64,000 bases of DNA from an uncultured Acidobacteriota bacterium (GTDB taxonomy: Bacteria > Acidobacteriota > Terriglobia > Bryobacterales > Bryobacteraceae). The stretch covers positions 1 through 64,000 of the forward strand of contig CADECY010000007.1 in NCBI GenBank assembly GCA_902825945.1. The letters run 5' to 3'. The notes under the pieces were generated by a model that saw only the letters and a program-made list of their open reading frames with translations, searched no databases and had not been told where the DNA came from. A program made the position numbers and the translations under genes. This document shows, piece after piece, positions 26,409 to 36,050 of this stretch; positions within the stretch are counted from its first letter, which is position 1, and each line of letters begins with the position of its first letter.

Positions 26409-26995
26409 TACACCCTCCCTACGAATGGTCCGCGGCGGCGCGGTTCGGCTGGTTTCAGACGCGGAGCCACCCACGCGACTCGCTGAACGATTCCTTCCGG
26501 CTCCGACTTCAATGGGCACGCCGACCACAAGCCAGCAGCCTCGTTGCCGTATCGGATCACACCGAACGAACAGTCCTTCACGAGCGGTGTTCCATGCACG
26601 TGTCCGCCGCCATTGGCAAAAAGCTTCGCGCGAATGCGATTGACGTGGTCCGGCTTGCCGCCGACCAAAGTCCAACCGGGCTTCAATGAGTGACGCTCCG
26701 CGAAGGCTCTCAACGCACGCGGCGAATCATTCTCCGGATCGGCGGTGATCGAATACATGAAGACCTCGCGCCCGAGGCGTTCGCCGAGAAGATCCTGCAC
26801 GCGCGTCAAGTGCGCGATCGCCGAGAACTCGTTCTCCTCCGACAACGCGAAGCAGTTGATCATCACGACCTTGCCCTTGACGAGATCGTCGTAGAACAAG
26901 GCCCGCCGGCCCTGATGCGTTTCAACAACGAGGTTCGGGATGTGGGCCGCGGAAGCTCCGCCCGGACGTTCGCAAGAACAATCTTGTGTTGCCAT
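26408..26995 (-). CDS. SCO-like thioredoxin-fold protein lacking the CxxxC pair
   Basis: 195 aa. The ATG has AGGAGG upstream and sits 5 nt after the multicopper oxidase stop. The fold is SCO/redoxin-like: KGKVVMINCFAL, then V-F-M-Y-S-I-T-A-D-P-E-N-D-S-P, matching the SIDPxxDxP strand of SCO proteins. The usual CxxxC is reduced to one Cys (Cys48, with Ser52 at the second position). HVHGTPLVKDCSFG could supply a His ligand. No signal peptide is obvious, but the N-terminus has C-S-C. It may be a copper-binding variant without disulphide chemistry, or inactive. Confidence 0.7.
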   Translation of the reverse strand: MATQDCSCERPGGASAAHIPNLVVETHQGRRALFYDDLVKGKVVMINCFALSEENEFSAIAHLTRVQDLLGERLGREVFMYSITADPENDSPRALRAFAERHSLKPGWTLVGGKPDHVNRIRAKLFANGGGHVHGTPLVKDCSFGVIRYGNEAAGLWSACPLKSEPEGIVQRVAWVAPRLKPAEPRRRGPFVGRV

Positions 26996-27000
26996 GGCGG

Positions 27001-28857
27001 CTATTCCTCCTTCCCTGCCTGATCTTCCTGGAAGCTCGACGCCTGCGGACGCAGTTCCAGATGCGGCGGGTAGACATCGGTGGCCTTCTTCGGTCCGGCG
27101 AATCCGTGACCGGGCGGCACGATATCCCAGCGGATCATCATCGAGTGATCCTCGTGAACGACGTTGTGGCAGTGCATCACATGTTTGCCGAGAAAATCGT
27201 TCCAGCGCATGTAGACCTTCATCTCGTCGCCAGGCAGCAGTGTTGCCACGTCACGCCGTGGACCGCCCATGAAGACGCCGATCGGACGCCGTTCCTGCGC
27301 GGTGAGCCCGTACACTTTGGTCATTGTCCGTGGGCCCTCTTCGATCTCGCTCCGGTGGATCTTCCGTCCGTTCACTTCGAGCAGGATGTACTCAGTGAAA
27401 TGCGAATGGATCGGATGCGACCAGTCGTTACCCATGTTGCGGAACGTCCAGATCTCGGCGCTGCCCTGCTCGATTCCCGCGTCGATCCGGTTGGGATCGA
27501 AGACGCGGCCGTTGATCGTCCAAAGTCCGCCGTCGTAGTCGAACTCGAAGGTTCGATAAGCCTTGACGAGGCTCATGTCCACTTCGGGCAGCGGGCGGAA
27601 GAACTCGGGCACACGGCTCGGATCGGGCGCGGTGGCCTCGACGACACGGAACTGCAGGAACGCGTCGCCCGGCTCGACCACCATTCCGGTCGGGCCTTGT
27701 CCGTTGGTCTGTTCGAGCCGGTTGACGAAGTAGATGTTCTCGCCGGGCTTGAACTTCGAGAAGTCGAGGATGATGTCGACGCGCTGCGCGGGGCTCAAGT
27801 AGACGCTCTTTGCCACCAGAGGCTCCGGCTGGAAGTTGCCGTCGCCCGTGATGATGGTCATCGTGTCATCCGGGCCTTTTTCGCCTCGCCGGAGGAAGAT
27901 CTGATAGAAACGCGACGGACCGCCGTTGTAAAGGCGAATGCGATACTTACGCCGTTCGACCTTCAGGAACGGGCGGATCTTGCGGTTCACCGTCACCATG
28001 TCGCCGAGGATTCCCGCCGTGTTGAAGGCGTTGAAGACGACCTCGCCCGACTGGTCGAACAGCACATCGTGGATCAACATCGGGATATCGTAACTGCCCG
28101 ACGGAAGCCGCCACGCCTCCGGACTGGTGTCATTCTCGTTGCCGGTGTCGCGCTCGTCGAACAAGTGATAGAAGCCAGCGAGACCCGCGTAAACATTGGA
28201 CGCGGTGAAGTCGAGCCGGTGATCGTGATACCAAAGCGTCGCCAGCTTCTCGCGCGGATCGCCGCCCGACGGATAGTTCGCGTAGTGATGATCCCAGAAC
28301 TCGCCCGGATCGATCCAGTCCTGGGGATTGCCGTCGCTCTCCGACGCCGTGTGGCCGTTATGCAAGTGCGATGTCGTCGAAGGCAGCGCCCAGGTGACCT
28401 TGCTTTGGCCCACCGGCGGAAGGTCATTGTGCCGGCGAACGAGGACGGGCACGCCGTACTTCTCGCGATACATCGGACCTGGCGTGACCGCCTTCGCATC
28501 CTTGCTTCCGGCGAAGCCCCATGACAGGCTGCCCTTCGCGTACGGGCCCTGCACGTGATATTGCCAAACGATCTCGCGCTCGAAGATCTCGTAGAACTTC
28601 TTCGGCGTGAAGTCGCCCCAGCGTTGATGTGCGCGCGGGTCGGGCGGCGGATCGAGCTTGGCCACCGGCTGCATGACCGGCGGGATGAACAGTTCGGTGA
28701 CGAACGGCGCGGCGGGCGGGCTCGGCCGCGAAAGATCCGGTGGAATGCCGTCTGGTGGGCACAGGTACTTGAGCAGATCCTGGTTCTGAGCCAGGGCCGC
28801 TCGGCCGGCCAACACCGTGCCGACGCCTCCCAGACGAAGGATGTCCCTTCGTTTCAT
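27001..28857 (-). CDS. Multicopper oxidase (Tat-exported)
   Basis: 618 aa. The ATG has GGAG upstream. A twin-Arg signal (KRRDILRLGG) predicts folded export. All four copper-ligand clusters are present: S-H-L-H-N-G-H, then L-W-Y-H-D-H-R, then H-P-I-H-S-H-F, then the C-terminal H-V-M-H-C-H-N-V-V-H-E-D-H-S-M-M with the T1 Cys. This is a laccase/CueO/bilirubin-oxidase-like enzyme that oxidises metal ions or phenolics with oxygen. First gene of a four-gene operon with two SCO-type proteins and an unknown secreted protein, which suggests copper-dependent oxidation or maturation. An inverted repeat lies just upstream (28868-28904). Confidence 0.92.
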   Translation of the reverse strand: MKRRDILRLGGVGTVLAGRAALAQNQDLLKYLCPPDGIPPDLSRPSPPAAPFVTELFIPPVMQPVAKLDPPPDPRAHQRWGDFTPKKFYEIFEREIVWQYHVQGPYAKGSLSWGFAGSKDAKAVTPGPMYREKYGVPVLVRRHNDLPPVGQSKVTWALPSTTSHLHNGHTASESDGNPQDWIDPGEFWDHHYANYPSGGDPREKLATLWYHDHRLDFTASNVYAGLAGFYHLFDERDTGNENDTSPEAWRLPSGSYDIPMLIHDVLFDQSGEVVFNAFNTAGILGDMVTVNRKIRPFLKVERRKYRIRLYNGGPSRFYQIFLRRGEKGPDDTMTIITGDGNFQPEPLVAKSVYLSPAQRVDIILDFSKFKPGENIYFVNRLEQTNGQGPTGMVVEPGDAFLQFRVVEATAPDPSRVPEFFRPLPEVDMSLVKAYRTFEFDYDGGLWTINGRVFDPNRIDAGIEQGSAEIWTFRNMGNDWSHPIHSHFTEYILLEVNGRKIHRSEIEEGPRTMTKVYGLTAQERRPIGVFMGGPRRDVATLLPGDEMKVYMRWNDFLGKHVMHCHNVVHEDHSMMIRWDIVPPGHGFAGPKKATDVYPPHLELRPQASSFQEDQAGKEE

Positions 28858-28867
28858 TGATTGCTCC

Positions 28868-28904
28868 GTTATAGCCGTACTGGGCTAAGTGGACTCACTA
28901 TAAC
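28868..28904. promoter_or_regulatory. GTTATAG/CTATAAC inverted repeat upstream of the multicopper oxidase operon
   Basis: GTTATAG (28868-28874) and CTATAAC (28898-28904) are perfect 7-bp inverted arms separated by 23 bp, 11 nt before the multicopper oxidase ATG. On the minus strand the distal arm includes TGTTATAGT, an extended -10-like element, but no -35 box is seen. An operator or ECF-type promoter is possible; not a known copper-regulator consensus. Confidence 0.35.
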
Positions 28905-28966
28905 AGGGTCCAAAACGGGCGTCAACGAATTTTCGAAGACTTTTTCGAAGAATGGATGGAAATCGA

Positions 28967-29758
28967 TCAGCGCACCAAAAACCCGCGCCAAGGACCGTCC
29001 TTGACGAACACTGCATGCACGGCAAGCGGACGATCGGTAGCGAAGAACTTGCGATAGGCGGCGACCCAATCGGAAGAGATCTCGCGTTGCGCGGTCGCGA
29101 GATCCATGCGTCCGCCGCACACTTCTCCGCGGAGATAATCTTCCAGCGCATCCTTGACGCGCGCGTTCCATTCGCCCTGCATGTATGGCTGCGGCCAAAG
29201 GTTGCGGATATCATCCGCCCCCCCGAGTGCGGGTGTGATCAAGTAATCCACTTCGTAGGTACCCGGACGCGGCTCGCGGATCCTGTACTGATCGAAGACT
29301 CGCAACGCCATCTCATCGGTGATCCCGGTTCCGGATGCCTCCGGCGCGCCGCATGACTGGTCCCGCGAGATCGGCTGCGTTGCTCCGGGCGTAAGGCGGC
29401 GGTCCGGCAGATAGGCCGCGCTTGCGGCTGGCTCCCACAGGCGGAACACTGCGACAGTGGCGGCCAGGGCGACGCACGCGGCTGCCGCTGCACGAAATCG
29501 AACCGGCACCGGGGACTGATCCCGCTCCGCGGACAATGTGACGCGGAGACGTTCGGCCGCCCCCACCGCCGGCGGCAACGCTGGTGCCGCGTGCAGCTTG
29601 GCGAAGTCAGCGAGGGCGGACCGCAGTTCCTCGCTCCGCTCGCGGCAGGCCGTGCACAGGGCCAGATGCGATTCGACGCGACCCGGCTCATCCGGATCGA
29701 GTTCCCCGTCGAGCACTCGCAGGATCGATTCATCGGAAAGATGCGATTCGAAGCTCAT
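28967..29758 (-). CDS. Anti-sigma factor with zinc-finger HC2 domain
   Basis: 263 aa. The N-terminus carries an anti-sigma zinc-finger: D-G-E-L-D, then V-E-S-H-L-A-L-C-T-A-C (HxxxCxxC). One TM helix (about residues 88-106, AAAAACVALAATVAVF) is followed by a periplasmic domain of about 150 residues. It starts 3 nt after the ECF sigma gene stop on the same strand. Typical role: hold the sigma factor at the membrane until an envelope signal is sensed. It lies directly upstream of the multicopper oxidase operon, a possible target. Confidence 0.85.
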   Translation of the reverse strand: MSFESHLSDESILRVLDGELDPDEPGRVESHLALCTACRERSEELRSALADFAKLHAAPALPPAVGAAERLRVTLSAERDQSPVPVRFRAAAAACVALAATVAVFRLWEPAASAAYLPDRRLTPGATQPISRDQSCGAPEASGTGITDEMALRVFDQYRIREPRPGTYEVDYLITPALGGADDIRNLWPQPYMQGEWNARVKDALEDYLRGEVCGGRMDLATAQREISSDWVAAYRKFFATDRPLAVHAVFVKDGPWRGFLVR

Positions 29759-29761
29759 CGG

Positions 29762-30328
29762 CTATCTCCGTGCAGGTTCCGCGGCCAGCTTCGCGAGCGA
29801 CCGGCTGAGCGAAAGCGCCACCGCTCCCAATGACATGTCGAGCGCATCGGCGATTTCGCGATAACGCAATCCCTCGGCGCGCAGCGTGAGGCAGTTGCGA
29901 TCGCGCTCGGAGAGCGCGTTGAAGATGGCACGCAGACGGGCATGCTCTCGATGCCATCCAGCGAGTGCCTCGGGATCGGGGCCGGGATCGGCAACGGCGA
30001 ATCCATGTTCTTCGATCGGTGCCGTTCGATTGCCGATCGCCATGCGCCGCCGGAGCGCCAGGTTATGCGCCACGCGAAAGATCCAGCCGCGCAGATTGTC
30101 GCGAGGCTTACCGGCGCGCAGATGCCGGAACAGGGCGAGGAACACCTCTTGCGCGATATCCTCGCCGTCCGCGAGCGAGAGCCCGAGTGAGAGCGTGTAG
30201 CGGAGCAGCGGCTCGCGCAGTTCCAGGAACCACGCCGTCACCTCCTGTTCGAGCGGGGAGGGCTCACTGCGCCGCTCAGCCGAGAGGCGCGCGAAGAACG
30301 AGTCCAGTGTGTGAGTGAGAATCGACAA
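29762..30328 (-). CDS. ECF-type RNA polymerase sigma factor
   Basis: 188 aa. Region 2 reads L-S-L-A-D-G-E-D-I-A-Q-E-V-F-L-A-L-F, followed by G-W-I-F-R-V-A-H-N-L-A. Region 4 is L-S-E-R-D-R-N-C-L-T-L-R-A-E-G-L-R-Y-R-E-I-A-D-A-L, a helix-turn-helix for the -35 element. It is co-transcribed with the anti-sigma gene. The VWA gene ends 44 nt upstream on the same strand and may read through. Confidence 0.92.
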   Translation of the reverse strand: MSILTHTLDSFFARLSAERRSEPSPLEQEVTAWFLELREPLLRYTLSLGLSLADGEDIAQEVFLALFRHLRAGKPRDNLRGWIFRVAHNLALRRRMAIGNRTAPIEEHGFAVADPGPDPEALAGWHREHARLRAIFNALSERDRNCLTLRAEGLRYREIADALDMSLGAVALSLSRSLAKLAAEPARR

Positions 30329-30372
30329 CTATCGATACACTATGACGCGGTTCGCCCGCCGTGGCAACTCTT

Positions 30373-32268
30373 TCACCGGCCCAGCGATCGAGCAGTCTTG
30401 GCGAGGAAGAGCATCTCGGCTCGCGTCCCATCGGGATCGTCACCGAGCGCGCCCGACATTTGGCGTGCCGCCGATTCGAGGCTAGCGAATCGGCGATCGC
30501 GCGATTCGGCGAGCACCAATCCGAACTCCGCAACTCCGGACGCGAATCGCAGATCCTGCGAAGCTTCCGAGATTGCGCCCTTCGAATAGCCGAGGGTCCC
30601 CGATATCTCACGTGATCGGGAGCGGTCCGGCTGCTTGTATCGCATGCGAACGGTCAGTGCTTCTTCGGCGAACACCGGCCGCGATTCGACCGTGGCATTC
30701 GCGTACTTCAGTTCGCGCCGCGAGAGGAGCTTGCTCTTGACGCTGCGCGGAACCAACTCGTAGAGTGCCGTCACCACGTGACCGGCGCCCATGTCGCCCG
30801 CGTCTTTGCGGTCGTCCTCGAAGTCCTCGTCCTTCAGGCGGCGGTTCTCGTATCCGATCAGCCGCCAGCCTTGAATGTGCACGGGATTGAACTCGACCTG
30901 CAGCTTCACGTCTTTCGCCACGGTGAACAGCGTGCCGCCCATCTCGCGCACGAGCACCTTGCGGGCTTCGGTGAGCGAATCGATATAGGCGTAGTTGCCG
31001 TTGCCGTGATCGGCGATCTTTTCGAGCTTCGAGTCCTTCAGGTTGCCGTAGCCGTATCCGAGGACGGTGAGAAAGATTCCCTGGTCGCGCTCGGACTCGA
31101 TGAGCTTAACCATCGCGCTGTCGGAAGACTCGCCGACATTGAAGTCGCCATCAGTGGCGAGGATCACTCGATTGTTGGAACCGCGCCGGAAGTTGCGTCG
31201 CGCGACCTCGTATGCCAACCGCAGTCCCGCGCCGCCCGCGGTAGAGCCTCCCGCTCGCAAGCGATCGAGCGCTTCCCCGATTCGCGCCTTGTCCGAGCCG
31301 GGCGTGGAATCGAGCACCAAGCCTGCCGCGCCCGCATAGACCACGATCGCCACGCGATCGTGCGGACGCAGTTCGTTCACCAAAAGTCCGAATGATTCCT
31401 TCAGCAACGGAAGCTTGTTCGGATCCGACATCGAGCCGGAGACATCGATGAGGAAGACGAGGTTCGCTGGCGGCATGGCTTCTTTCGAGACTGTGCGTGC
31501 CTTGACGCCTACTTGTAGCAGCGCGTGATCGGGATTCCACGGACATTCGGCCATCTCGAGCTTGAACGCGACCGGCGCCTTGCCCTCGGGCTCGGGATAA
31601 GACGAGTAGCGGAAGTAATTGAGCAACTCCTCGATGCGTACCGCGTCTTTCGGCGGGAGCTTGCCGTCGCGGAGGAAGCGGCGCACATTGGCGTAAGAAG
31701 CCGTGTCGACATCGGCCGAGAAGGTCGAGAGCGGACGCTGCGACACCGATTGGAAGCCTTCCTCGCGGATCTCGGCGTACTCTTCGTTCGCCGGTGTCCG
31801 GACTTGCGGGATCGAGGGTGCCTGTCGCGCGGACCTCTCCCGGCGCCAACGCGGAAGCTTGCGGGAAGCGGACGAGCTCGACACGCTCGATGACTCGGTT
31901 TGCATGGAGGGCGTTGAAGCCGTGACGGTGACAGTCTCGGAGACCGATCCGAGTGACAGCGTGAAATCCTGCCGGCGCTGTTCGCCAGAGGCGACACGCA
32001 GTGTCATTCGCAGCGTGTTGAAACCGGCTATTTCGACCTTCACTTCGTAGAGGCCCGGCTCGAGCGGAGGACTGGCATAGTGGCCATCCGCGATGCTGAC
32101 GACGGAGATTTCCTTGCCCGTCGACGCGAGCCGGAAGGTGATTCGAGCGGACCCGGCGGCCGCTCCTGTTGGATCGAGGACGAGACCTTCGATCCTGGCA
32201 TTGAACACCTGCGCGAACATCACCGCGGCGAACGCGGACGCACAGACACCCTTAGCTGCGAGTTTCAT
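30373..32268 (-). CDS. VWA-domain (YfbK-like) protein with carboxypeptidase-regulatory N-terminus
   Basis: 631 aa from ATG 32268, chosen for an AAGGGG ribosome site and a following signal peptide (KLAAKGVCASAFAAVMFAQ); a start 45 nt upstream lacks both. Domains in order: a carboxypeptidase-regulatory beta-sandwich (about 25-110), a linker with a low-complexity Ser run (SSSVSSSSAS), a YfbK-type VWF_N segment (FSADVDTASYANVRRFL), a VWA domain with MIDAS D-V-S-G-S-M, and a C-terminal DUF3520-like part. VWA proteins mediate metal-dependent protein contacts at the envelope. It is divergent from the Oar receptor gene at 32428. Confidence 0.85.
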   Translation of the reverse strand: MKLAAKGVCASAFAAVMFAQVFNARIEGLVLDPTGAAAGSARITFRLASTGKEISVVSIADGHYASPPLEPGLYEVKVEIAGFNTLRMTLRVASGEQRRQDFTLSLGSVSETVTVTASTPSMQTESSSVSSSSASRKLPRWRRERSARQAPSIPQVRTPANEEYAEIREEGFQSVSQRPLSTFSADVDTASYANVRRFLRDGKLPPKDAVRIEELLNYFRYSSYPEPEGKAPVAFKLEMAECPWNPDHALLQVGVKARTVSKEAMPPANLVFLIDVSGSMSDPNKLPLLKESFGLLVNELRPHDRVAIVVYAGAAGLVLDSTPGSDKARIGEALDRLRAGGSTAGGAGLRLAYEVARRNFRRGSNNRVILATDGDFNVGESSDSAMVKLIESERDQGIFLTVLGYGYGNLKDSKLEKIADHGNGNYAYIDSLTEARKVLVREMGGTLFTVAKDVKLQVEFNPVHIQGWRLIGYENRRLKDEDFEDDRKDAGDMGAGHVVTALYELVPRSVKSKLLSRRELKYANATVESRPVFAEEALTVRMRYKQPDRSRSREISGTLGYSKGAISEASQDLRFASGVAEFGLVLAESRDRRFASLESAARQMSGALGDDPDGTRAEMLFLAKTARSLGR

Positions 32269-32427
32269 GCAAACCCCTTTTCGCGAACCCGATCGAATCG
32301 AGCCGCGACCCAAAGCAATTCAACTGATCGCAGTATAAGGCGGGTCCGGCTTTAATGGATGTAAATTAACGCGGCCCTGCCACCCGTTCCTGAACTATAA
32401 TGCGGAAACCCATCCAGGAGAAATTGA

Positions 32428-35400
32428 ATGCGTAACCCACGTCAGGCATCGCTCGCGGCCGCTCTCGCCATCTTCGGCGGGACGGCTTTCGCACAAACTT
32501 TCGGAGAGATCACCGGCACGGTCGCCGATTCGACAGGAGCCGTCATCGCCGGCGCCGCCGTCACGGTGACCAACACCGGCACGAGCGTCGCGAGAAAAGT
32601 AGAGACCAACGAAACCGGCAATTTCACGGTGCCGTTCGTCCCGCCCGGCAACTACCAGATCCGAGTCGAGAAAGACGGCTTCAAGTCGTCCACGCGCAGC
32701 GGCGTGCTCGTGCAGGTGGCCGACTCGGTTCGCGTGAACTTCACGGTGGAAGTGGGCAGCATCGCCGAGTCGATCGAAGTGCAGGGCGGCGCTCCGCTCC
32801 TTTCGACCGAGAACGCGACCGTCGGCACGGTGATCGACAACCGCCGCATCGTCGAGCTTCCGCTGAACGGCCGCAACTATCTCCAGATGGTGGCGCTGAG
32901 TCCGAATGTTTCCGCTGAACAAGGCGCCGGCGGAGAGGCCGCGGCCCGCAAAGGCGGAACGCGCACCGAGAAATCGATTTCGGTCGCGGGCTCACGCAAT
33001 CAGTTCAATCACTACACGCTCGACGGGCTCGAAAACACCGACATGAGCTACAACCTCTACGCGTTGCAGCCCTCGATCGACGCGCTGCAGGAGTTCAAGA
33101 TCGAGACCGGCGTCTACTCGGCGGAGTTCGGACGCGGAGCGGTGCAGATCAACGTGGCGACCAGAGCCGGCACCAACGAGTTCCACGGAACCGTGTTCGA
33201 GTTCGTGCGCAACGACAACTTCGACGCGAAGGAGTTCCGGCAGGTCGGCAACAAGAATCCGTTCCTGCGGAATCAGTTCGGCTTCACGCTCGGCGGGCGG
33301 CTGATTCGCGACAAGCTGTTCACGATGTCGAACTTCGAATCGATGCGCGAAACCAAGACGCTGCAAGGCTTATCGAACGTCGCGCCGGACCGGATGCGCG
33401 CGGGCGACTTCAGCGCTTCAGGCCGCCAGATTTATGACCCGCTGACGCGCACCTTCACCACCGATGCGGCGGGAAACCCACGCGCCGTTTCCGCGCTGCT
33501 CTTCCCCAATAATGCGATTCCGGCGAGCCGCTTCAATCCGGTCTCCGTCAAGATGCTCGAGTTCTTCCCGAAGTCGCAGCGCCCGGGCGACGACATCCTC
33601 GGCAACCACATCCGGCAGCGCGACCGCCCAATCACGTGGGAGCAGTTCAATCAGCGGATCGACTTCGCGCAAAGCGCGAGTTCCACCTGGTATGGCCGCT
33701 TCAGTTGGAGCGACGAAGACTACAAGGAGATCGCCTCGTTCCAGGATCAGGAAGCGAACATTCTCACCAAGACCAATCAGGTCCTGCTGTCGAACATCCG
33801 TACCATCAGCCCGTCGGTGGTGAACGAGTTCCGCGCCGGCTGGACGCAGTTCAACAACGATCAACGCCGCTTTTATGCATTCAAGCGCGACGTGACGAAG
33901 GAACTCGGCATCGTGGGCCTCAACTCGCCGGTTGAACTCTCCTATGGCACGCCGTCGGTCGGACTGGGACTCGGCCTCACCGGCTTCGGCGAGCAAGGCA
34001 ACGGTCCTTTCGTCGGCCGCACGTCGTTGTTCCAATGGATCGACAACATGAGCGTCATCCGAGGCAAGCACTCGTTTCGTTTCGGCGGCGAACTCCGGCG
34101 CGATCGCTATAACGAAACCGGTAACGCTTTCACTCGCGGAAGCTTCGGCTTCAGCGGAAACGCGACACAGGATCCGGCGCGCCGCGGCGTCACCGGACAT
34201 CCGTTCGCGGACTACCTGATCGGAGAGGTGGCCACGCCCACCCGCGCTCGCGCCTTTTCGAATGGCCTGTTCCGCGCCACGGTCTTCTCGCTCTACTTCC
34301 AGGACACATGGAAGATCACGCCGAAGCTCACCGCCGAACTCGGCCTGCGCTACGAGAACACTCCGCCGTATCACGACAAGTACCGAGGCATCATGAACGT
34401 GGAGGTTCTCGACTCAGGCGTCTACAACGGTGAGATCGTGCCGGGCGCTCGTGTGCCGCGCATGTTCCGCCCCGGAGCGGGTGACTTCCACGAAGGGCTG
34501 CCGTTCCGCTTCCATGACGGGATTCCCGTGGCTTCCGGAGACGATATCGCCGGGCGTGAAACCGTCCGCCGCGACAATAACGACTTCGCGCCACGAGTGA
34601 GTCTCGCCTACCGGCCGACCGAGAAGTGGACGATCCGTACCGGCTTCGGCGCGTTCTTCCTCCAAGATATCGTCGAAGCCCGCTTCGACTTGAGCCGCAA
34701 TGTCGGCGGACGCTCGCAGTTTACCGCCGATTCCGAGCGGCCCAATTCGAACTTCAGCGATCCCTGGCGAAACGAAGGCGGCCAGTGCCGCAACTGGACC
34801 GGCCCGTGCCAAGGTCCGACGTTCACGCTCGCCAATAATCTGAATCGCCGGACGCCCTATCTGCTGCAGTGGGTCTTCAACGTGCAACGTCAGGTCGGCA
34901 ACGATACGGTGCTCGAAGCCGGATACATCGGCAACGGCGGACACAAGCTCGAGTTGCTGCGTGTGTGGAATCAACCGGTGCTGCGGCGCGGCCCCACCGA
35001 CGCGCGCACGCTGCTCCAGCGTTCGCCGTTCCCGGCCTACGGGCTGATCCAAACGCTCGACAATCACGGCAATTCCGGTTACGACGGGCTCGGCCTCAAG
35101 GCCACGCGCCGGTTCGCCAAGGGGCTCACCTATCTGGCTGGCTTCACCTGGTCGAAGGCGATGGATTCGGGCAGTTCGGTCCGCAACAACACGGGCGAAA
35201 ATCAGTTCGCGACTGACAACTACAATCTCCAACGCGAGCATGCGTTGTCGCAGTTCCACAACGGACACCGCTTCGTCAGCTCGCTGCTCTATGAACTGCC
35301 CTTCGGAAAAGGCCGGCGCTTCCTCAACAATGCCGGAGTCGCGGACCGGCTTATCGGCGGCTGGCAGTTGGGTACGATCCTGACGCTCTCGGACGGCACT

Positions 35401-35802
35401 CCGATCAACGTCGGCCAGATCGGCGATCCGCTCCAGATCGGCACGCCGAACGTGCCCGACGCGACCGGTATCAGCCCGATCCCCACCGATCGCTCGCCTG
35501 ACAAGTTCTGGGAGATTCGCGCGTTCGATTCGAACAACCCCGAACTCGTCTATCGCTACGGCAACACGGGCCGCAACCTGCTCACCACTCCCGGACTCAA
35601 GCAATGGGATTTCTCGCTAACCAAGCTGACGCAGATTCGCGAGGGCCACGCGCTCGAGTTCCGCTTCGAAGCCTTCAACTTCGCCAACCATCCGAACTTC
35701 AACTTTCCGTCCATCGATCCGCGCCAGCCGGCGACATTCGGACGAATCACCACCGCCCGTACGATGCGGGAGATGCAGTTCGGTCTCAAGTATCAGTTCT
35801 GA
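32428..35802 (+). CDS. Oar-like TonB-dependent receptor
   Basis: 1124 aa. The ATG is preceded by AGGAGA, with TATAAT at 32396-32401 but no matching -35 hexamer. A signal peptide ends near residue 23 (GGTAFAQ). The carboxypeptidase-regulatory domain (about 25-110, GTVADSTGAVIAGAAVTVTN) precedes a plug (L-P-L-N-G-R-N-Y-L-Q-M) and a large barrel ending LKYQF. Plausibly an outer-membrane importer for polymers or oligosaccharides, ligand unknown. It is divergent from the VWA gene, which carries the same type of N-terminal domain. Confidence 0.9.
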   Translation: MRNPRQASLAAALAIFGGTAFAQTFGEITGTVADSTGAVIAGAAVTVTNTGTSVARKVETNETGNFTVPFVPPGNYQIRVEKDGFKSSTRSGVLVQVADSVRVNFTVEVGSIAESIEVQGGAPLLSTENATVGTVIDNRRIVELPLNGRNYLQMVALSPNVSAEQGAGGEAAARKGGTRTEKSISVAGSRNQFNHYTLDGLENTDMSYNLYALQPSIDALQEFKIETGVYSAEFGRGAVQINVATRAGTNEFHGTVFEFVRNDNFDAKEFRQVGNKNPFLRNQFGFTLGGRLIRDKLFTMSNFESMRETKTLQGLSNVAPDRMRAGDFSASGRQIYDPLTRTFTTDAAGNPRAVSALLFPNNAIPASRFNPVSVKMLEFFPKSQRPGDDILGNHIRQRDRPITWEQFNQRIDFAQSASSTWYGRFSWSDEDYKEIASFQDQEANILTKTNQVLLSNIRTISPSVVNEFRAGWTQFNNDQRRFYAFKRDVTKELGIVGLNSPVELSYGTPSVGLGLGLTGFGEQGNGPFVGRTSLFQWIDNMSVIRGKHSFRFGGELRRDRYNETGNAFTRGSFGFSGNATQDPARRGVTGHPFADYLIGEVATPTRARAFSNGLFRATVFSLYFQDTWKITPKLTAELGLRYENTPPYHDKYRGIMNVEVLDSGVYNGEIVPGARVPRMFRPGAGDFHEGLPFRFHDGIPVASGDDIAGRETVRRDNNDFAPRVSLAYRPTEKWTIRTGFGAFFLQDIVEARFDLSRNVGGRSQFTADSERPNSNFSDPWRNEGGQCRNWTGPCQGPTFTLANNLNRRTPYLLQWVFNVQRQVGNDTVLEAGYIGNGGHKLELLRVWNQPVLRRGPTDARTLLQRSPFPAYGLIQTLDNHGNSGYDGLGLKATRRFAKGLTYLAGFTWSKAMDSGSSVRNNTGENQFATDNYNLQREHALSQFHNGHRFVSSLLYELPFGKGRRFLNNAGVADRLIGGWQLGTILTLSDGTPINVGQIGDPLQIGTPNVPDATGISPIPTDRSPDKFWEIRAFDSNNPELVYRYGNTGRNLLTTPGLKQWDFSLTKLTQIREGHALEFRFEAFNFANHPNFNFPSIDPRQPATFGRITTARTMREMQFGLKYQF

Positions 35803-36050
35803 GTCGCCTACCATGGTCCGGCCAACACACGCGCCAGCAAGGTTGCAGTCCCTATCATCCGGGTGGGGGCGGCAGAGCGGCTAAGCTCGAACGTGATAGG
35901 TGGTGCAGGGCGATGCGCGCGTCGACCCGGCGATCCGAGACGCGATCTAAAGCGGTGCCGGGGTCGCACGGTCCGCCCTCTCATGACAGAAAGACTACCA
36001 CGGGCGAAATCGGATGAACGGGCCCGTTACAATGAAGATTCCCAGCCAAG

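Noticed and set aside
35803..36050. Possible structured RNA or T-box before serS
   Set aside because: No T-box sequence, specifier hairpin or terminator is visible; nothing recognisable.
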